Counted from the first letter of the stretch, positions 28,803 through 41,639 are shown. The stretch is DNA of 64,000 nucleotides from Strix aluco (GCF_031877795.1 NC_133938.1:12432920-12496919); one strand, 5' to 3'. Made by a program: numbers and translations. The notes: a model not told the origin generated them from the sequence alone.

Positions 28803-31800
28803 TCACAGTATCCCAGGCAACTTTGACTTCAAGCATGAGACACAATGTGCCTTTTTTTAAAAAAAAATAATTGCTTATAGAAACAGATAAGCATAAAACA
28901 AGAAAAAAAACCCTGCTCACGCAGGAAGAGGTAATAGGGATACCACTGCAGACAGTTCCGGGTACACTATATAGAGCTCGTGGGGAGAGAGATTTGACTG
29001 TAAATATCACACATCTACTAAACACTTTCACACAAGTGTGAACTCCTCAAATCCAGCTGGTCCACAACAGAAGAGCAAAGCTGGCTGCAGAGTAAATTGT
29101 CTTACAGGTTTTGTCTGGCTCTTCCAGACAAACAATAGAAAAATTCAAAAATAATCATACAGATAATCGCAAACATTTTTATAAACAGGTCCTTGAAGAA
29201 AGGAACCATCACAAGATTAATTAACACTGTAAACAGGGACAGGGATAAGGAAAGCTACTTATGAGTAATTCTATTCGTGCAAAGGCACAAATACATGACT
29301 GCTGAGCAAGGTATACTTATACTAGCACAGCATTATGTCAGAACCAGCAATTAATACACAACAGCCAAGAGGGGTTTTTTTAAACCTTTTGGCTGTGCTG
29401 TTAAGTCTTAAATAAAATCAAAGTACCCCTAACTCCCTGAAATTACATTAAATTTTGCAGAAAAAAATTCTTATCTTAGTTCTTTATGCTAAAACTATAA
29501 ATTTTGCTAGAAATGAGTGAACTTCCCAATACCAAGTTTTTTGTTCTTCACATAATGGTTTCTCTCACTTCTCAACTGCCATTTTCTGAAGCCATGCTTA
29601 CCTTTAATCACAAGAAGGAATTCTGCATCTGCAACAAGGCTGTATCAGAAAAGCAGTAAATCACTAGACAACAGTACATTTCTCTAGTCCTTCATCCATC
29701 CATCCTTTGAAGCAGGATGTGTAATTTTCATAGGAGACTACACCATAAAGAGTACTTAGCTCTAGTTTATGAGCCATTTTTAACTCTTCTTAAAAAAAAG
29801 AAAATTTTTGGTAACTACATCAAGAAACTTAAAGCATTCAAAAGTCAGGAAACACCAGCCTAAAGGCAGCCCCTTCATATAATGGCATGGTCTCTACTCA
29901 TAGAAGCACAAACTATTTCTCAAATAATACAATAGGCTGTAAGTATAAAACTAACTTTGTTGAAAACAAAATATGCAGCAAGCAGAAGTAATATATTATT
30001 ATACAGTACTGAAGCTTTCATATTTTTTAATGCAAATAAGGCCTATTTTTCAATGTGCTAACTTACCTTTCAAAAGTTTAGAAATATTCAAACTACATCT
30101 GAAGCATCCTTAAATATGAAGCAAATTTAGAAAATTCAATCAGAATTAACACATTTTTTCACTAGAATTCAATTTGCAGTCCTTACATTGTATTAACTCA
30201 GGCTTCTGCTTCTAATGAAGTACTGGACCCAAACATAAAAGCTCTGAACTCAAATATATTGAGATTAATGTTATAATGAATCATATTTTAAAATAATAAA
30301 AGCCTTTCCAATGTTCAGATAAGGCCATTCTAAACAGAGATTATGGCAACAGTGCTAACAGAAAAAAGCGGCATTACTAATTTCCTAGCAGTATAATGGT
30401 TCTGAACCGCCTATGCTCTATTTGGAACCTGATAGAATTGTGTGGGGCAAGTCTCAAAAGGCAGAAAAGTCTTAGCAACTAAATTCACAGTAATTAGATT
30501 TCTAATTATACCTAGAGCATTAGTGATTGCTAAGGTTAAAACTCCCTGAACTGTTGTTCCATTATTCCCCTCTTTTCAAAAGCTCAGTTTTTCATCCTTT
30601 GAGCAGAAATTCTAGAAGCTTAGTCTGTGCCTGAACAGAATTTTTTTAAAAAGTTTAAATAGGAGAAAAGAGAGTTCTGCATTTGAGTATGGAGAGCAAA
30701 ACTAAACTTTTCTATTATAAAAAAAAATACTAGCTTTAAAAAGAAAAAGGCAGTTGCAGTATTAACGCAGCTGGAAAGCACAAAGTATGGTACCTCTGAT
30801 GTGGTGAATCTGAAGGCTGAAAAACCCCAAACAGTATTCACAACTGTTCAGCTTGTACACTTAGTTCTTAGGGCACTTCCACAGATGCATCTTAGGCAAT
30901 TTCTAGCAGCAACTTACACTAGCCACATCATACCTAATTACAGTACCTACATCAAGCCACCAGCACTGTCCACGCAGACCATCACCAGTTTTGTTATTAC
31001 CAATACAGTACTTTGAAATACTGCTGTGTTTTTACAAATATCAGCAGATGGTCTCTGCCCCAAGCAAGCAACTTCAGCATGTTATTGCTCTCCTGAACTA
31101 CGCAAATGTAGAATGCGTAATTACAGGAGGGCGAGCCTCATTTGGCCAGCTGGACACTAGATCAAGGACCCCGAGACCTTTATTCTATTCATAGCTCTGC
31201 CCTTGAGCTGCTGTGTGACATAGAATAATTTCACTTTCCTGTGCCTCAGCTTCCTCCGCCTTTCTAAGTTATCACCCTTCATCCTAAGAAATGCGTCTCA
31301 GTACATTTTTTTTTATTAGGATCTCTAGACACAATCACAGCTGAAAAGCAGTACTTATATAGTATTAAAGCTATTCTGAGATTAATTTCTGACAAAGATA
31401 AAAACATGCAATTGCAGTGCTACATTATTAACTCTGTCAACATTTATTTAGAGTAAGCCTTCGTATGTAGGAAGCCATCAGCTACTTAACCTGTTGGGAA
31501 AACTCAACTCTTACTGATCTTTGTGCCATCTCATTTTCACTACTTCTTTTAAAGCCTACATGCACCTGTGCATAGTGTTTTGAACAAAAATACTCCTCAG
31601 AATATGCACACTCACTGTAGCTAGAAAAGATACTGCTTAAACTTTTTTGTAGTTACACTGTGTTTAACTCTTTTTGTTCCACGAGCTATTAAGGAGCATA
31701 TTTACAGCACTGTTGCAGCTCAGATGAACCTCACATTTAATCAGTGCCCCTAACACTGAAATCCACAGGATAATAGCTGAAAAAAAATTGACAAGCTCTA

Positions 31801-34800
31801 ACAGGGACTGAGTTAAAGTAGGAGGGATCCTAGTACCATCCGAAAGAAGTTGAAGACAAGCAACATACGTGTTTATAAGCTCTTAAAAATAGAAATAGCT
31901 AGTTTTAACACATTCTGATCTTTCTTTTTGGGAACAGAGCAAAAATGCTAAATTCTGACCCTCAAAAATATATGTATCTTGGATTGTCTAGGCATTTTAT
32001 TATTCAAAATACCAAGAACTGCTTAAGAAACATCCTGTAGTTTCTGTACCTGACTAGAATTTTGGCACTATCCTCACACGCTGTTACTTCCTCAGGAAAG
32101 TAATGCATACACAAGCAGTATAATCACATGGTGCCATGAAGGAGTAACCACTTGAAATCAACTATCTCAGGTTCAAACATCTATTCAGGATATGCACACA
32201 CAGTACAAATTACTTTTTGCTTGATGCCTGGGTGCACAATTACATTTCTTCTGAAGTGCAGAAGAGATACATAATTCATACAGAGCTATACCTCATGACC
32301 CAATTGTACTTGCCCTTGCAAGTCATGCCCAGGCTTGGCTGTTTTATTGCCTCAGCCTGACACCGTGATGTAAACCCAGACTGCAGTGACAAAAAATGAG
32401 ATGTTATAGTGACAAGAGCACCAAAAAGGTTGGCAGAAGATAACAATCTAGGAAAAATCTCCTCTGCAAAACATCCCTAAGTGTGGCAGACATGGCCAGA
32501 ATCAGTACTAAGGCCACAGTCAGAAGACGACAGCAGCAACAGCTGTCCAACTCAAGACAAATCACATATTACCTCCTTTGTGCCAGCAGTTATTGCCCCA
32601 ACAACATCAGCAGAACTGATGTGAAGCAGAATTAAAATGGGCATAAAAGGTGCCACAAGTCAGCCTGACTGTACTAAAACCGATGGAGAAAGTCTGTCTG
32701 ATCTATTCTATCAAACGAGTGGCAGGGTGGAGCTGCCATTAAGGCTGGTAATATCTTAATGCACAATAGCCATTGCTGCAATGGCTACAGGTCAGAGGAG
32801 CATGCTTTGTGCGCCAAGGGGATGTACAGTGACAAGATGGAGGAAAGGCAGAGGCAGATGGGATGGTCCTTACAGCGCAGTATTGTTTTCAGCTGAACTC
32901 ATTGCTACGGGGTTCACAGTCAGCTGAGATGAGTAAGTCCTTTCACCTCTGAAAGCACTCAGCTGCAGAGCAACTGCTAGGAGAGGTAAAGTGCTTTCAC
33001 TGCATTGTACCTTCCAGAATAGGGAAAGCTGCTGACTTTGACATCTAAAAAAATGTATCAGAGGACACAGTGTCTTACATGTAGTCGAAGCTGAGTGCTG
33101 CTCCTTACAAACACGATCTCAATCCAGCTATCAAAAGTCAAAGGAACATACCCTTCTCAAACTTGAGGGGAATAGGGAGAAAACGCACAAGAGTTGAGCA
33201 AGTGAAACACTAATTCACATTAAGGTCAACTGAGCGAAACAAATAAAACCACACTCTGTTTTAAACTGGGCAAGTTCCTCAATTGCCTGCATCAGCTAGC
33301 CATACAGAGAGGGAAAATATAAAGGCTTGAACAGGGACATAAATAGCAACAAGACTGCTGTTGTCAAGAGAAGCAAGAGCACCTGACTACTTTAGAATAC
33401 AAAACTAAGGCCCAGCTGTGTGTAGGGAATGGCGAAGTATTCTTGTACCTTGCTTTTCTATCTTGCTAAAAAGTCAGCATTAGCTCAGAACTGAAACAGT
33501 AATCCAGAGCTGAAAAATCTAAAATGAAGACAGAATAATGATGAGTACAAGGTACAGCATTACAGCCACTCCTCAATCCTCAAAGTGCTTAAGGTGCTTT
33601 GTTCTTAGTGCCCTTTGCTAAACCTGCTCCTATAGGCTCCCAAAGCCTGAAGAGTGTTCAGGGAGTTTCCCTCCTCTGGAGAAATCCCAAGGACGAGGCA
33701 ACATTATGCTAGCCCCCTCCCTCGATGGCTCTGTCATGTATCATTTCTCATTGCCCCAGCAGAATTTTGTCCTGCACTGTTAACATTACAGCAGCACTAG
33801 AAATTCCTGGAGAGACAGCAGGGTCCCTAAAACAGCAAGGTTGTAAAGTAACGTTGGGTATTTCACTCAATACACAGTAACAGGTCAGAAAAAGATGAAG
33901 CACTTTCATTCCCCTATTTCTTTGGCCTACCTTGTGAAGCCCTGCCTTCTAAAAGACAGAGAGGCACTCCTGTTTTTTTTTTTTTATTTTGTTTTTAACC
34001 CTTTCATAGACCTTAAAAGTTCTGATTCATATTCACTGAATAGACTTCTGTCTTCTGTCCTGGTGGCCAACAGGCAGCTGCCTGTGGAGGAAAGGGCAGG
34101 CAGTTCTGTGCAGCTGCATCAAATAGCCTGAGCAAGAGGAATCAGGATCATACACATCTGTCTCCAGCCAAACGAAAAGTAGCTGGCACAATTATAGCTA
34201 TAGGAGATACTACCACAACTGAATGTCCTGAGTTGCAGGAGTTTAAGTTTAGCCGTGCTCCTTATTCTGGCAGGTTAACAAGGAGCACAAACTACCTTGA
34301 ACAGTGGTAACAATCTCTGGGCACTAAATCCATTTTTCTGTGTTCTGCACAGATAAGAGAATCATCCACCACAGTGCATTAAAGTTTTCAGTTTCAAGCT
34401 GAACACAAGTGGAACATTTCAGCCCAATAGGGGAATTCTTAGGAAAGTTACTTTACCAGACAACTGTTGTTTTAACTCCTATTTTTACATCTTTGTTTCT
34501 AATATTCGCTGCTGCCTCGATAACATTACTTCCTATTTTTAACATTTCAAAAAGCATCATTGTGTTCCTCAAATCCCTAAAGCATCTGAAAAGTAGCAAA
34601 GAGATACCTTAAATCTGTAGCTGGATCCATGTTATGAGAACTTTCTAAACATTTGTTCTCAATTTTGCTGCAGTAAGTACAGCAGTAACAGACTACAGAA
34701 CAGCTGAGTAGATGAAACAAACCTTGAAGTTATTAGTAACTCAAACATTAGTGAATTCACAACAATCCCTCTCAATGCTGTTCTCAGTCTCTTCCTGCAA

Positions 34801-34948
34801 AGCAAAAAAGCAACTGTTTCAGGAAACTCACACTGCTGCATAGTACTGTCCAAAACAGTTTTTAAAAAAAGCTAATGCCCACAAGCTTAAAGTCTCTCAG
34901 GCTTTTCAGCCTGGGGAGCAGCAGCAAGAGCAATAAAGTCTATGGTAA

Positions 34949-34966
34949 AGAACACACACACACCCC
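34949..34966. repeat. Short (AC)n microsatellite
   Basis: A short ACACACACACAC run ending in a C tract, within ST3GAL3 intron 2. Confidence 0.75.
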
Positions 34967-35189
34967 CTGCCAAGGCTAAGTCCATAGATAGATACAGAGC
35001 AACTCAAAGTTACCCTCACTATTTGCTTGCCACCCCTCACAACAGGGGCATGAGTGCCTTATAATTCTACAGTAAGAAACGATATGCTCCCTCATCCACC
35101 TAACCATAAATTCAGCCAGCTTAGTTCAAACCACTTTCATCAGAGATTTATGCTCCCAATGCCAAGTTGTGCTGACCCAAAGATGGGGG

Positions 35190-35237
35190 TTTTTTTGGTT
35201 TTTTGTTTTGTTTTTTTTTTTTTTTTTTTTTTTTTTT
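35190..35237. repeat. T-rich tract ending in 27 consecutive T
   Basis: Interrupted T runs from 35190 lead into an uninterrupted run of 27 T at 35211-35237. Read on the minus strand it looks like a poly(A) tail following CTCCTATA. I looked at the DNA to its right for a retroposed cDNA and recognised none, so it is listed as a simple repeat. Confidence 0.88.
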
Positions 35238-35734
35238 ATAGGAGCACTCCTGCATTTCCTTCTTTTGGCAAAGGCAAGTAGGACAGTAACTCCCAGAGAT
35301 GAGCATCTGAACATGAAACTATTACATGCCTCTCTCTACAAGGGGACAACTTTGTCTCCATGGCCTGGTTGCTGACACACCAACTGAATGTCTTTTCATT
35401 TGTTTTTCATTAAACAACAGAATGAAAAGAAGTCGGATGCCAGTGTGCGTATTCTCTTAATGTTGAAGAAACTACACTCCGAGTAAGTCAACATACAACA
35501 GTTGTACCCACACTACATACCATCACACATACCATGAGGCTTTAGCCACATGAAAAAGACCATGCACGTTCCAAACCCTTGTAAAAAGATCCATTTCTTC
35601 AACATATTTTTAGTCCCTAATACAGCAATTGGCAAAAATACCATTTCACTTTGAAAGAGAGAAATCAGTATTTATATTAAAGATAAAGGTTTGATTGCTT
35701 TTGATTAATTTAGTCTTTTTTTGCTGCGAGACTG

Positions 35735-35823
35735 GTTTCCATGGAAATGCAAGCAGACTAAAAACCTGCAACCAGAAGTGAGTCAGTTTTGCCTGTTTAT
35801 GTCTCCTCAGTTCCCATGGAAAC
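35735..35823. promoter_or_regulatory. Candidate intronic regulatory element: two CCATGG palindromes around a TGAGTCA site
   Basis: GTTTCCATGGAAAT (35735-35748) and GTTCCCATGGAAAC (35810-35823) are near-identical palindromic motifs 75 nt apart. An exact AP-1-type TGAGTCA lies between them at 35779-35785. The palindromes resemble the X-box bound by RFX proteins (GTTGCCATGGCAAC), differing at two central positions of each half. What is seen is motif pairing and symmetry. That it is an enhancer is inference only. Confidence 0.3.
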
Positions 35824-38589
35824 AGACATTAAAAAAAAAAAAAATAAAAAGGATAAGGGTCCTGAAATACCTTCAGAAAAATCTCTCCCCAGAGCTTTAT
35901 CTCTTTGGCTGCCTTTCCAGAATTAGAGTTGAAAATAACACGGAGCAACAGATGACAGTAGTGCTTGATTTCTTTACAGAGACAACAGAACATACATGGA
36001 GATATTTCAAACTGACAAGCTCAAAATCTATAGCTACAAATTGTATTAACTTTGGTTTTGGCAAAAGTATCTAGAGTATATATTTATTTAAATTAATTCA
36101 ATGCTAACATAGATAGAAGTACAATAGAGAACAGGAAAATAGCGTCACACTGTCCTTGTCCCAAGTATATTTCAATACTTTGAGAGGGAAAAAAAAGGGG
36201 GAAAAAAAGCTGCCTTGCAGGAATTAGTCCAGTATTTCCACAGCCATGACATTTTTTAATGGAATCATTCCTTCCTTACAACACATTCATTTAAGTTGCA
36301 AGATCAGCTATACACATACCAGGTTAAGTAAAAAACATCAGTATTAAATTTTAACATGATTGTATTCTGTGCTTCAGTTATGGGTTCCTCCAAGCTGATA
36401 AAGCAAATCTAAGAGGCACTGTCAGCAAGACTCCATCTCCCATCGTACTTTTCAAAGATAATGGGGCACCTTCCCATGTGCTGTTTTCTTCACATCTTCC
36501 TTCCTCCTCAGAGCCAAATGCATTAGGAAAGATGGAAGGAATGGGACAGGGAAGTTGTTAGGAAAGAGGCTGCAATACATGTCTCAGACCTTCAAAACCT
36601 GCTCCTATCACTACTGTTCTATGTAAGAACACCCTGTCAAGTCAGTGTCCAGAAACACAATGAACAGAGTTATGATTGCTGCAAGGTCTTTCTAGAATGT
36701 ACAGGACGGCTAAACCTGATACCAAACTTCTTATTTCCTTGTTTGTCTCTCACACCACATTATCAGTTCTATGTGCTTAGCGCATCTCCATGCAACTCAA
36801 TACTCTTAATCAGAGGGCTGCAGTATCCATCATTATTGCCTGTCTGGGAAGAACGTGCAAGGACAGTGTACATCTCTTACCACTACTGTCAGAGAATGAA
36901 GCTGCATTACAGAAATCAGGAAATAAAAAAAAAAAAAAGGCAAGCTTACCTCTGTCCTAAACACTGCTCATACACTCCCAATGATCACCAGAACTCAGAG
37001 GCCCTCCTGCATTTACACAGTGTGACACACCACTTTTTTGCACTTTACTACTGGTCTGAGAACTAGCAAAATATTGCCAACAACATGAAACAAGGCTCAG
37101 GGAAGAGCAGCCAGCCATGATGCTCACTAAAAGGATGAGAGGGGTAGCAGTCACTGGAGGTTTGTCTTGCCTGGAACAAGCAGTTGAACTTAATTCAACC
37201 TTAATTAGTTCACATTAGCTGAATTCAATCTATTCTTGTCACAGGAAAGATAAGCCTTACAGAATTAATTCTTTCCTATTCTCCTTTGTATTTTGGCAAG
37301 TTGTAGAGTCACACAGTAAGGAGAACAATCTCTCACAACTCACTAAGGCATCACCCAAGGAGGACAGATTTAAAGTTAAATGGAGATGGTAAGAGAAACA
37401 TTCATGTGTATCTTTCAGTCTATTCAGTTTAGCCTCCTTTCTCGGAGGTGTCAAATACAAATAAACAAATCACTTTAACTATTCATTTACTTTAGCAGCT
37501 AAATATAAAAACATGTCTCAGAATGACTAGATTCCTTATAGTTACCATTCAAATTCATCCATAACAACAACATACACAGGCATTTTCTAAAACATCAAGT
37601 GAACAAACCACACATGCAAGTAAGCAGATCAAGTATTTTACACCAGACTCTAACGCAAATTTGCTTGTGTCCGATATTAAATACAGGTGTCAAGTTTACT
37701 AAAACCAGTCTCTGAAGAGATTCCAAAGGTGTCGGATGTCAGGATCAGCTTAGTTTCATGCCTCCTCTAGCACAAAGAACGGAACAGAGAAAAGATGAAT
37801 GTGACTACTGAAGCTAGGGAGTCACTACTACACAGAACAAAAACACGGGTCACAAGAAAACAGAAAACAGTTTAGTAAGAAGAGAACTTACACATAAAAT
37901 CAATAATCTTAGATTATTAAGCACCCCAAAATTAAGACATCTAACTTAGTTTTGCCCTTTGGGGACATCAGCATTATTGTATCAATCTTAAGGAAATTTA
38001 CAATGTCACACACTGAATTGTAATTCCAAAAATAAAACCACAAACAGCTATTAAGCACCACCTGTCTTGTGCACTGAACTAAGCAAGCTCCCCTTCATAA
38101 AATAGAACCAATAATTGCACTATTATACACTGTATCATATTACACATGCTCAAGGAAGCCTAACCATGGTTAAATGAGCAACTTCAATTCTGTCATTTGT
38201 TAACTTCTAAATGTTTATTTATAGAAGCTTATCATTAACTCTCCCTATCAAGTTTCCCAATACAGGCTTTTAAATTCATATTTTAAATCTGTCCAAGTTC
38301 CTCATGCATAAAATTACATGATAAATAAACCATTTTTTGATACATACAAAACTCTTAAGGTCAACTGAAAACTGGTACCACCTTAACTGTTTTCAAAAGT
38401 AATCACATAAAATTTTGCCCTCTTACACTAGACTCCTCTTTACACTAATATTTCAAGGAGCTTCATCTGATATTTAAGACACAATCCATGAAAGTGTCTA
38501 GAAGAAAAAGAATAATGGTACAGCCTATATCAATTGTGACAAGATCAATAAGCTAGACCTTCAAACTAGCATCACTGCTTTGTACACGT

Positions 38590-39622
38590 ACATGGTCACG
38601 CTCAAAGAGTTGCAGTCAACGGCTCAATGTCCAAGAGCAGTGACGAGTGACGTTCCTCAGGGGTCAGTGTTGGGACTGGTCTGTTTAACATCTTTGTTGG
38701 TGACACAGACAGTGGGATTGAGTGCACCCTCTGCCAGTTTGCCAATGACACCAAGCTGTGTGGTGCAGTCGACACGCTGGAGAGAAGGGATGGCATCCAG
38801 AGGGACCTGGACAGGTGGGCCTGTAGAAACCTCATGAAGTTCAACAAGGCCACGTGCAAGGTCCTGCACACAGGTCAAGGCAATCCCATGCACAAATACA
38901 GGCTGGGTGATGAGAGGGTTGAGAGCAACCCTGAGGAGAAGGACTTGGGAGTATTAGTGGATGGAACACTGACTGTGAGCCAGCAATGTGCGCTCGCAGC
39001 CCAGAAAGCCAACCTCATCCTGGGCTGCATCAAGAGAAGTGTGACCAGCAGGTCAAGGGAGGTGATTCTCCCCCTCTATTCTGCTCTCGTGAGACCCCAC
39101 CTGCAGTGCTGTGTCCAGCTCTGGGGCCCCCAACATAAGAAGGACATGAACCTGCTTGAGCAGGTCCAGAGAAGGCCATGAAGACGATCAGGGGACTGCA
39201 GCACCTTCTCTATGAGGACAGGCTGAGAGAGTTGGGGTTGTTCAGCCTGGAGAAGAGAAGGCTCCAGGGAGACCTTATAGCAGCCTTCCAGTACTTAAAG
39301 GGGGCTACAGGAAAGATGGAGAGGGACTCTTTATCAGGGAGCGTAGGGATAGGATGAGTGGTCACGGTTTTAAACTGAAAGAGGGTAGATTTAGATTAGA
39401 CCCAAGGAAGAAATTCTTTACTGTGAGGGTGGTGAGACACTGGATGAGGTTGCCCAGTGAAGTTGTGGCTGTCCCCTTCCTGGCAGTGTTCAAGGCCAGG
39501 TTGGATGGGGCTTTGAGCAACCTGGTCTAGTGGAAGGTGTGCCTGCCTGGGGCAGGGGGGTTGGGACAAGAATACCTTTAAGGTTCCTTCCAACTCAAAC
39601 CATTCCACGATTCTATATTGAA
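38590..39622 (+). mobile_element. CR1 LINE, 5'-truncated, about 1.03 kb with ORF2 end and 3' UTR
   Basis: This is the best preserved repeat in the window. It starts inside the reverse transcriptase domain, with a conceptual PQGSVLG segment at about 38651. A frameshift follows, then the box [15 protein letters not shown], then [10 protein letters not shown] and a continuous stretch to [11 protein letters not shown] that ends at a stop at 39181. The 3' UTR follows, with the GAGACACTGGATGAGGTTGCCCAG and CCTTCCAACTCAAACCATTC segments and a single eroded terminal ATTCTAT. In active CR1 elements the box reads FADD; the first catalytic aspartate is asparagine here, so the copy is dead independently of its frameshift and truncation. 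It is antisense to ST3GAL3 and about 1.9 kb downstream of the first coding exon. Confidence 0.95.
38834..39181 (+). pseudogene. CR1 ORF2 remnant (C-terminal end of the reverse transcriptase protein)
   Basis: A 115-codon open stretch begins at an internal methionine in the [14 protein letters not shown] segment and ends before the normal ORF2 terminus, at a TGA after EQVQRRP. It covers the thumb and C-terminal part of the CR1 reverse transcriptase, including the [20 protein letters not shown] and [16 protein letters not shown] segments typical of CR1/jockey-clade proteins. The catalytic part upstream is in another frame and carries an FADD-to-FAND change, so nothing functional can be made from this copy. 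It has no gene of its own and belongs to the surrounding CR1 element. Confidence 0.9.
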
Positions 39623-41494
39623 GAAACTTAACGCTAGCACTGCAACTTCCAAGAATAAATGAAGAACAGATTTTACACACAAGATTAGAAAAAAAGACAA
39701 CACACACCTAACAAAAAGTCTGTGACATCAGCTCACAGTGCTCCTGTCAGAACATCCTGGCTACCTGAAAGCAGCCAGTACACTCAACACAAAATACTCT
39801 AACTAGGCTGCAACTTAAAGTCATCTTTCCAGGTAGAAATGTTCCATCTATAGAGATCCACAATGTTTGCATATAGATTTGCAACACTGCATCACAAGGC
39901 ACAGTTACCACAAAACTCCCTAGGGACCGACATGGCGTAAAATAACAAATGGCACACAAAACTCAAGGCACAAAATCCAAAGAGGCGAAACCTGAAGAAA
40001 TTTAGAACCCGCCCCAGCACCTTGGTATATGGCACACAAACACAAAGCTTCTCCTCCACATCTAACAAAGTTCACACCCCAGTTATGGCCTGAAGGGTTT
40101 TTTTGCAGGCCTTGGGAAGTCTCAACACAATTTCTGGTGGTATGAAGAAAGCAAAGGATGGTTGGTGGTATAATTTCGTAACAGATCATCATGTGGTAGC
40201 AGATACGGCAAAACTGTTCTTTTAACTACATTCTGTACTTATTTTCATGCAGGAATAATTTTCTATACCTCATCAAAAAAAGTGCTAGTTTTCAAAAGGT
40301 CACAATCAAGATTTCTGGCTCCCTCTCTGAAGCACGAACCTAAATAAACAATCCCTGCTCCGAAAGACACTATGTGTGTCCTTTTACAAACTGAGTCTTA
40401 CAATATCTGTTCTAGTACAAGAGACCTTAGCAGTCCTGTCAAAGCACTGCATATGTCATATCCAAGTCATCATCTGTCATCACGCAAAACTTCTTAGAGC
40501 ACGTAACATATATGGGGCATGTAGAGGTAGAAAAATACTAAGTTTAATAAGCACTGCAGTAAAAACCTCCAGCAGCACGCACAGAAATGCAATACAGTGA
40601 TAATGGAATTTGAACGACAGCTTTTTGTCAGACAGAAAAACAATCCTGGATCGGTGTTTCTCAGCCACTGATCCAGGGAGCAATGGTCGGCTGTGAGACA
40701 TCTGAAACAGCCCATGGAACAGCTGCAAAGAAAGCTGGCTTGTGTTTTGGGCAGCAGGTGTAGAGGAGGGAATTGTTTTCTTATTCTTATATTTTCAATA
40801 AACAATTCTCACATGTAAGCAAGACAGCAATCAACACAAGCAAAACTAAGAGCAGTAACTGAGCAGTCAAACCTCAGCCTGATTTGTATCTCATTGCAAC
40901 TAAAACCTCCTATGGCATTACTGCACAGTACAATCCTCAGATTGTACTCAATGAGGTCAGATGTCTCTTTGGACTTAAAAAGGTTGCAAGACATCCTTTA
41001 GATGACAGATAGTTGGCAGATAATAACATGGAAGATAAATGGAAGATGAGGATTTCTGAAGGACAAAGATGATGAGATAACCAGCATATATGATTATAGA
41101 AAAAATAAATCAAAATCCACCGGAGAAAAAACCCTTCCCTTAGATATGTTAAAATGTACAGAAAGATCCAGGGAACAGAAGTCTCAGCTCAAAGACTCTT
41201 TATTTTGACAATTAGGAATCATAAAGTAACACACAATATTCTAAGACCTGAAGTCTCTAATACTAGATTTATAGAGCATGAACCTGCTTTTGTACCCAAT
41301 AATAAAAGTAAAGCCATAAAGAGCATTAGGTAATCACAAATTCAACCCCTTAAGTATACTAAAAGCTCCAGCATTTGATTGGGCTTAATCACATCCCTCT
41401 AATACTACTAAATCAGAACCACCTCAGTACTATTGCAACTATCTGATAGACATTTTAGCGAGCCCAGAAACAGTCACAGGATGCTCATACTTAC

Positions 41495-41639
41495 TTGAAT
41501 CCTCCCATCTGAGAAGGTGCAACTTCCAAGCAGAATAGTACAGAAATCCCAGTACCAGAAAGAGGCAGAGGGCTAGCAGCAGGTTACGCATAAACACCAA
41601 CAGTCCCATCTTCACATTAAATCTGCTCTTCTACATGAC
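41495..41639 (-). CDS. ST3GAL3: ST3GAL3 first coding exon (start codon, membrane anchor)
   Basis: ST3GAL3 transfers sialic acid in alpha-2,3 linkage to terminal galactose of N-glycans and some glycolipids in the Golgi. On the minus strand the exon begins after the acceptor CTTCCTCAG (41640) and ends before the donor GTAAGT (41494). The start codon is at 41607-41609. Thirty-eight codons follow plus the first base of the next, giving MGLLVFMRNLLLALCL, then FLVLGFLYYSAWKLHLLRWEDS. Human ST3GAL3, from memory, is nearly identical, with V for M at residue 7 and Q for R at residue 35. The layout is that of a type II Golgi enzyme: a short cytosolic tail ending at Arg8, a hydrophobic anchor of about residues 9-28, and the beginning of the luminal stem. 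I chose this start because homology begins exactly here and there is no earlier in-frame methionine in the exon. The first 30 nt of the exon are 5' UTR and carry two AUG-stop elements. The exon ends in phase 1 and joins the exon at 2936-2983. Confidence 0.95.
41612..41636 (-). promoter_or_regulatory. Two AUG-stop minimal upstream ORFs in the ST3GAL3 leader
   Basis: In the 5' UTR part of the exon, minus strand, ATG TAG occupies 41636-41631 and ATG TGA occupies 41617-41612. The second ends 2 nt before the real start codon at 41609. Each is a start codon followed directly by a stop. Such AUG-stop elements are known to hold initiating and terminating ribosomes and to lower downstream translation. 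Neither has a strong initiation context, so leaky scanning is likely. The sequence is certain; the regulatory effect is inferred. Confidence 0.6.

Larger units (their letters stand above)
2984..41494 (-). other. ST3GAL3: ST3GAL3 intron 2 (38.5 kb) between the two coding exons
   Basis: The intron is bounded by a GTAAGT donor on the minus strand (complement at 41489-41494) and an acceptor ending TTACAG (complement starting at 2984). It is AT-rich and carries four plus-orientation CR1 fragments (about 16.9-18.0, 24.74-24.85, 25.31-25.72 and 38.59-39.62 kb), several A or T runs, and a few short tandem repeats. Between these, in 3.0-16.9, 18.05-24.7, 25.7-38.6 and 39.6-41.5 kb, I recognise no exon, RNA gene or repeat family. 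I looked for the 45-nt alternative exon that human isoforms use here (encoding roughly SKYSHSSSPQEKPVAD) and did not find it. That was a visual search, so absence is not proven. All open frames inside are short, unrelated to known families and scattered on both strands. Confidence 0.85.

Noticed and set aside
29610-29660. Candidate for the alternative 45-nt ST3GAL3 exon (a CTGCAACAAGGCTG stretch)
   Set aside because: On the minus strand the reading does not give the expected residues before the splice junction, and the donor side does not fit.
35126-35375. Processed pseudogene suggested by a poly(A)-like tract on the minus strand
   Set aside because: The sequence next to the tract matches no protein I recognise, and no target-site duplication was seen. 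It is treated as a simple repeat.
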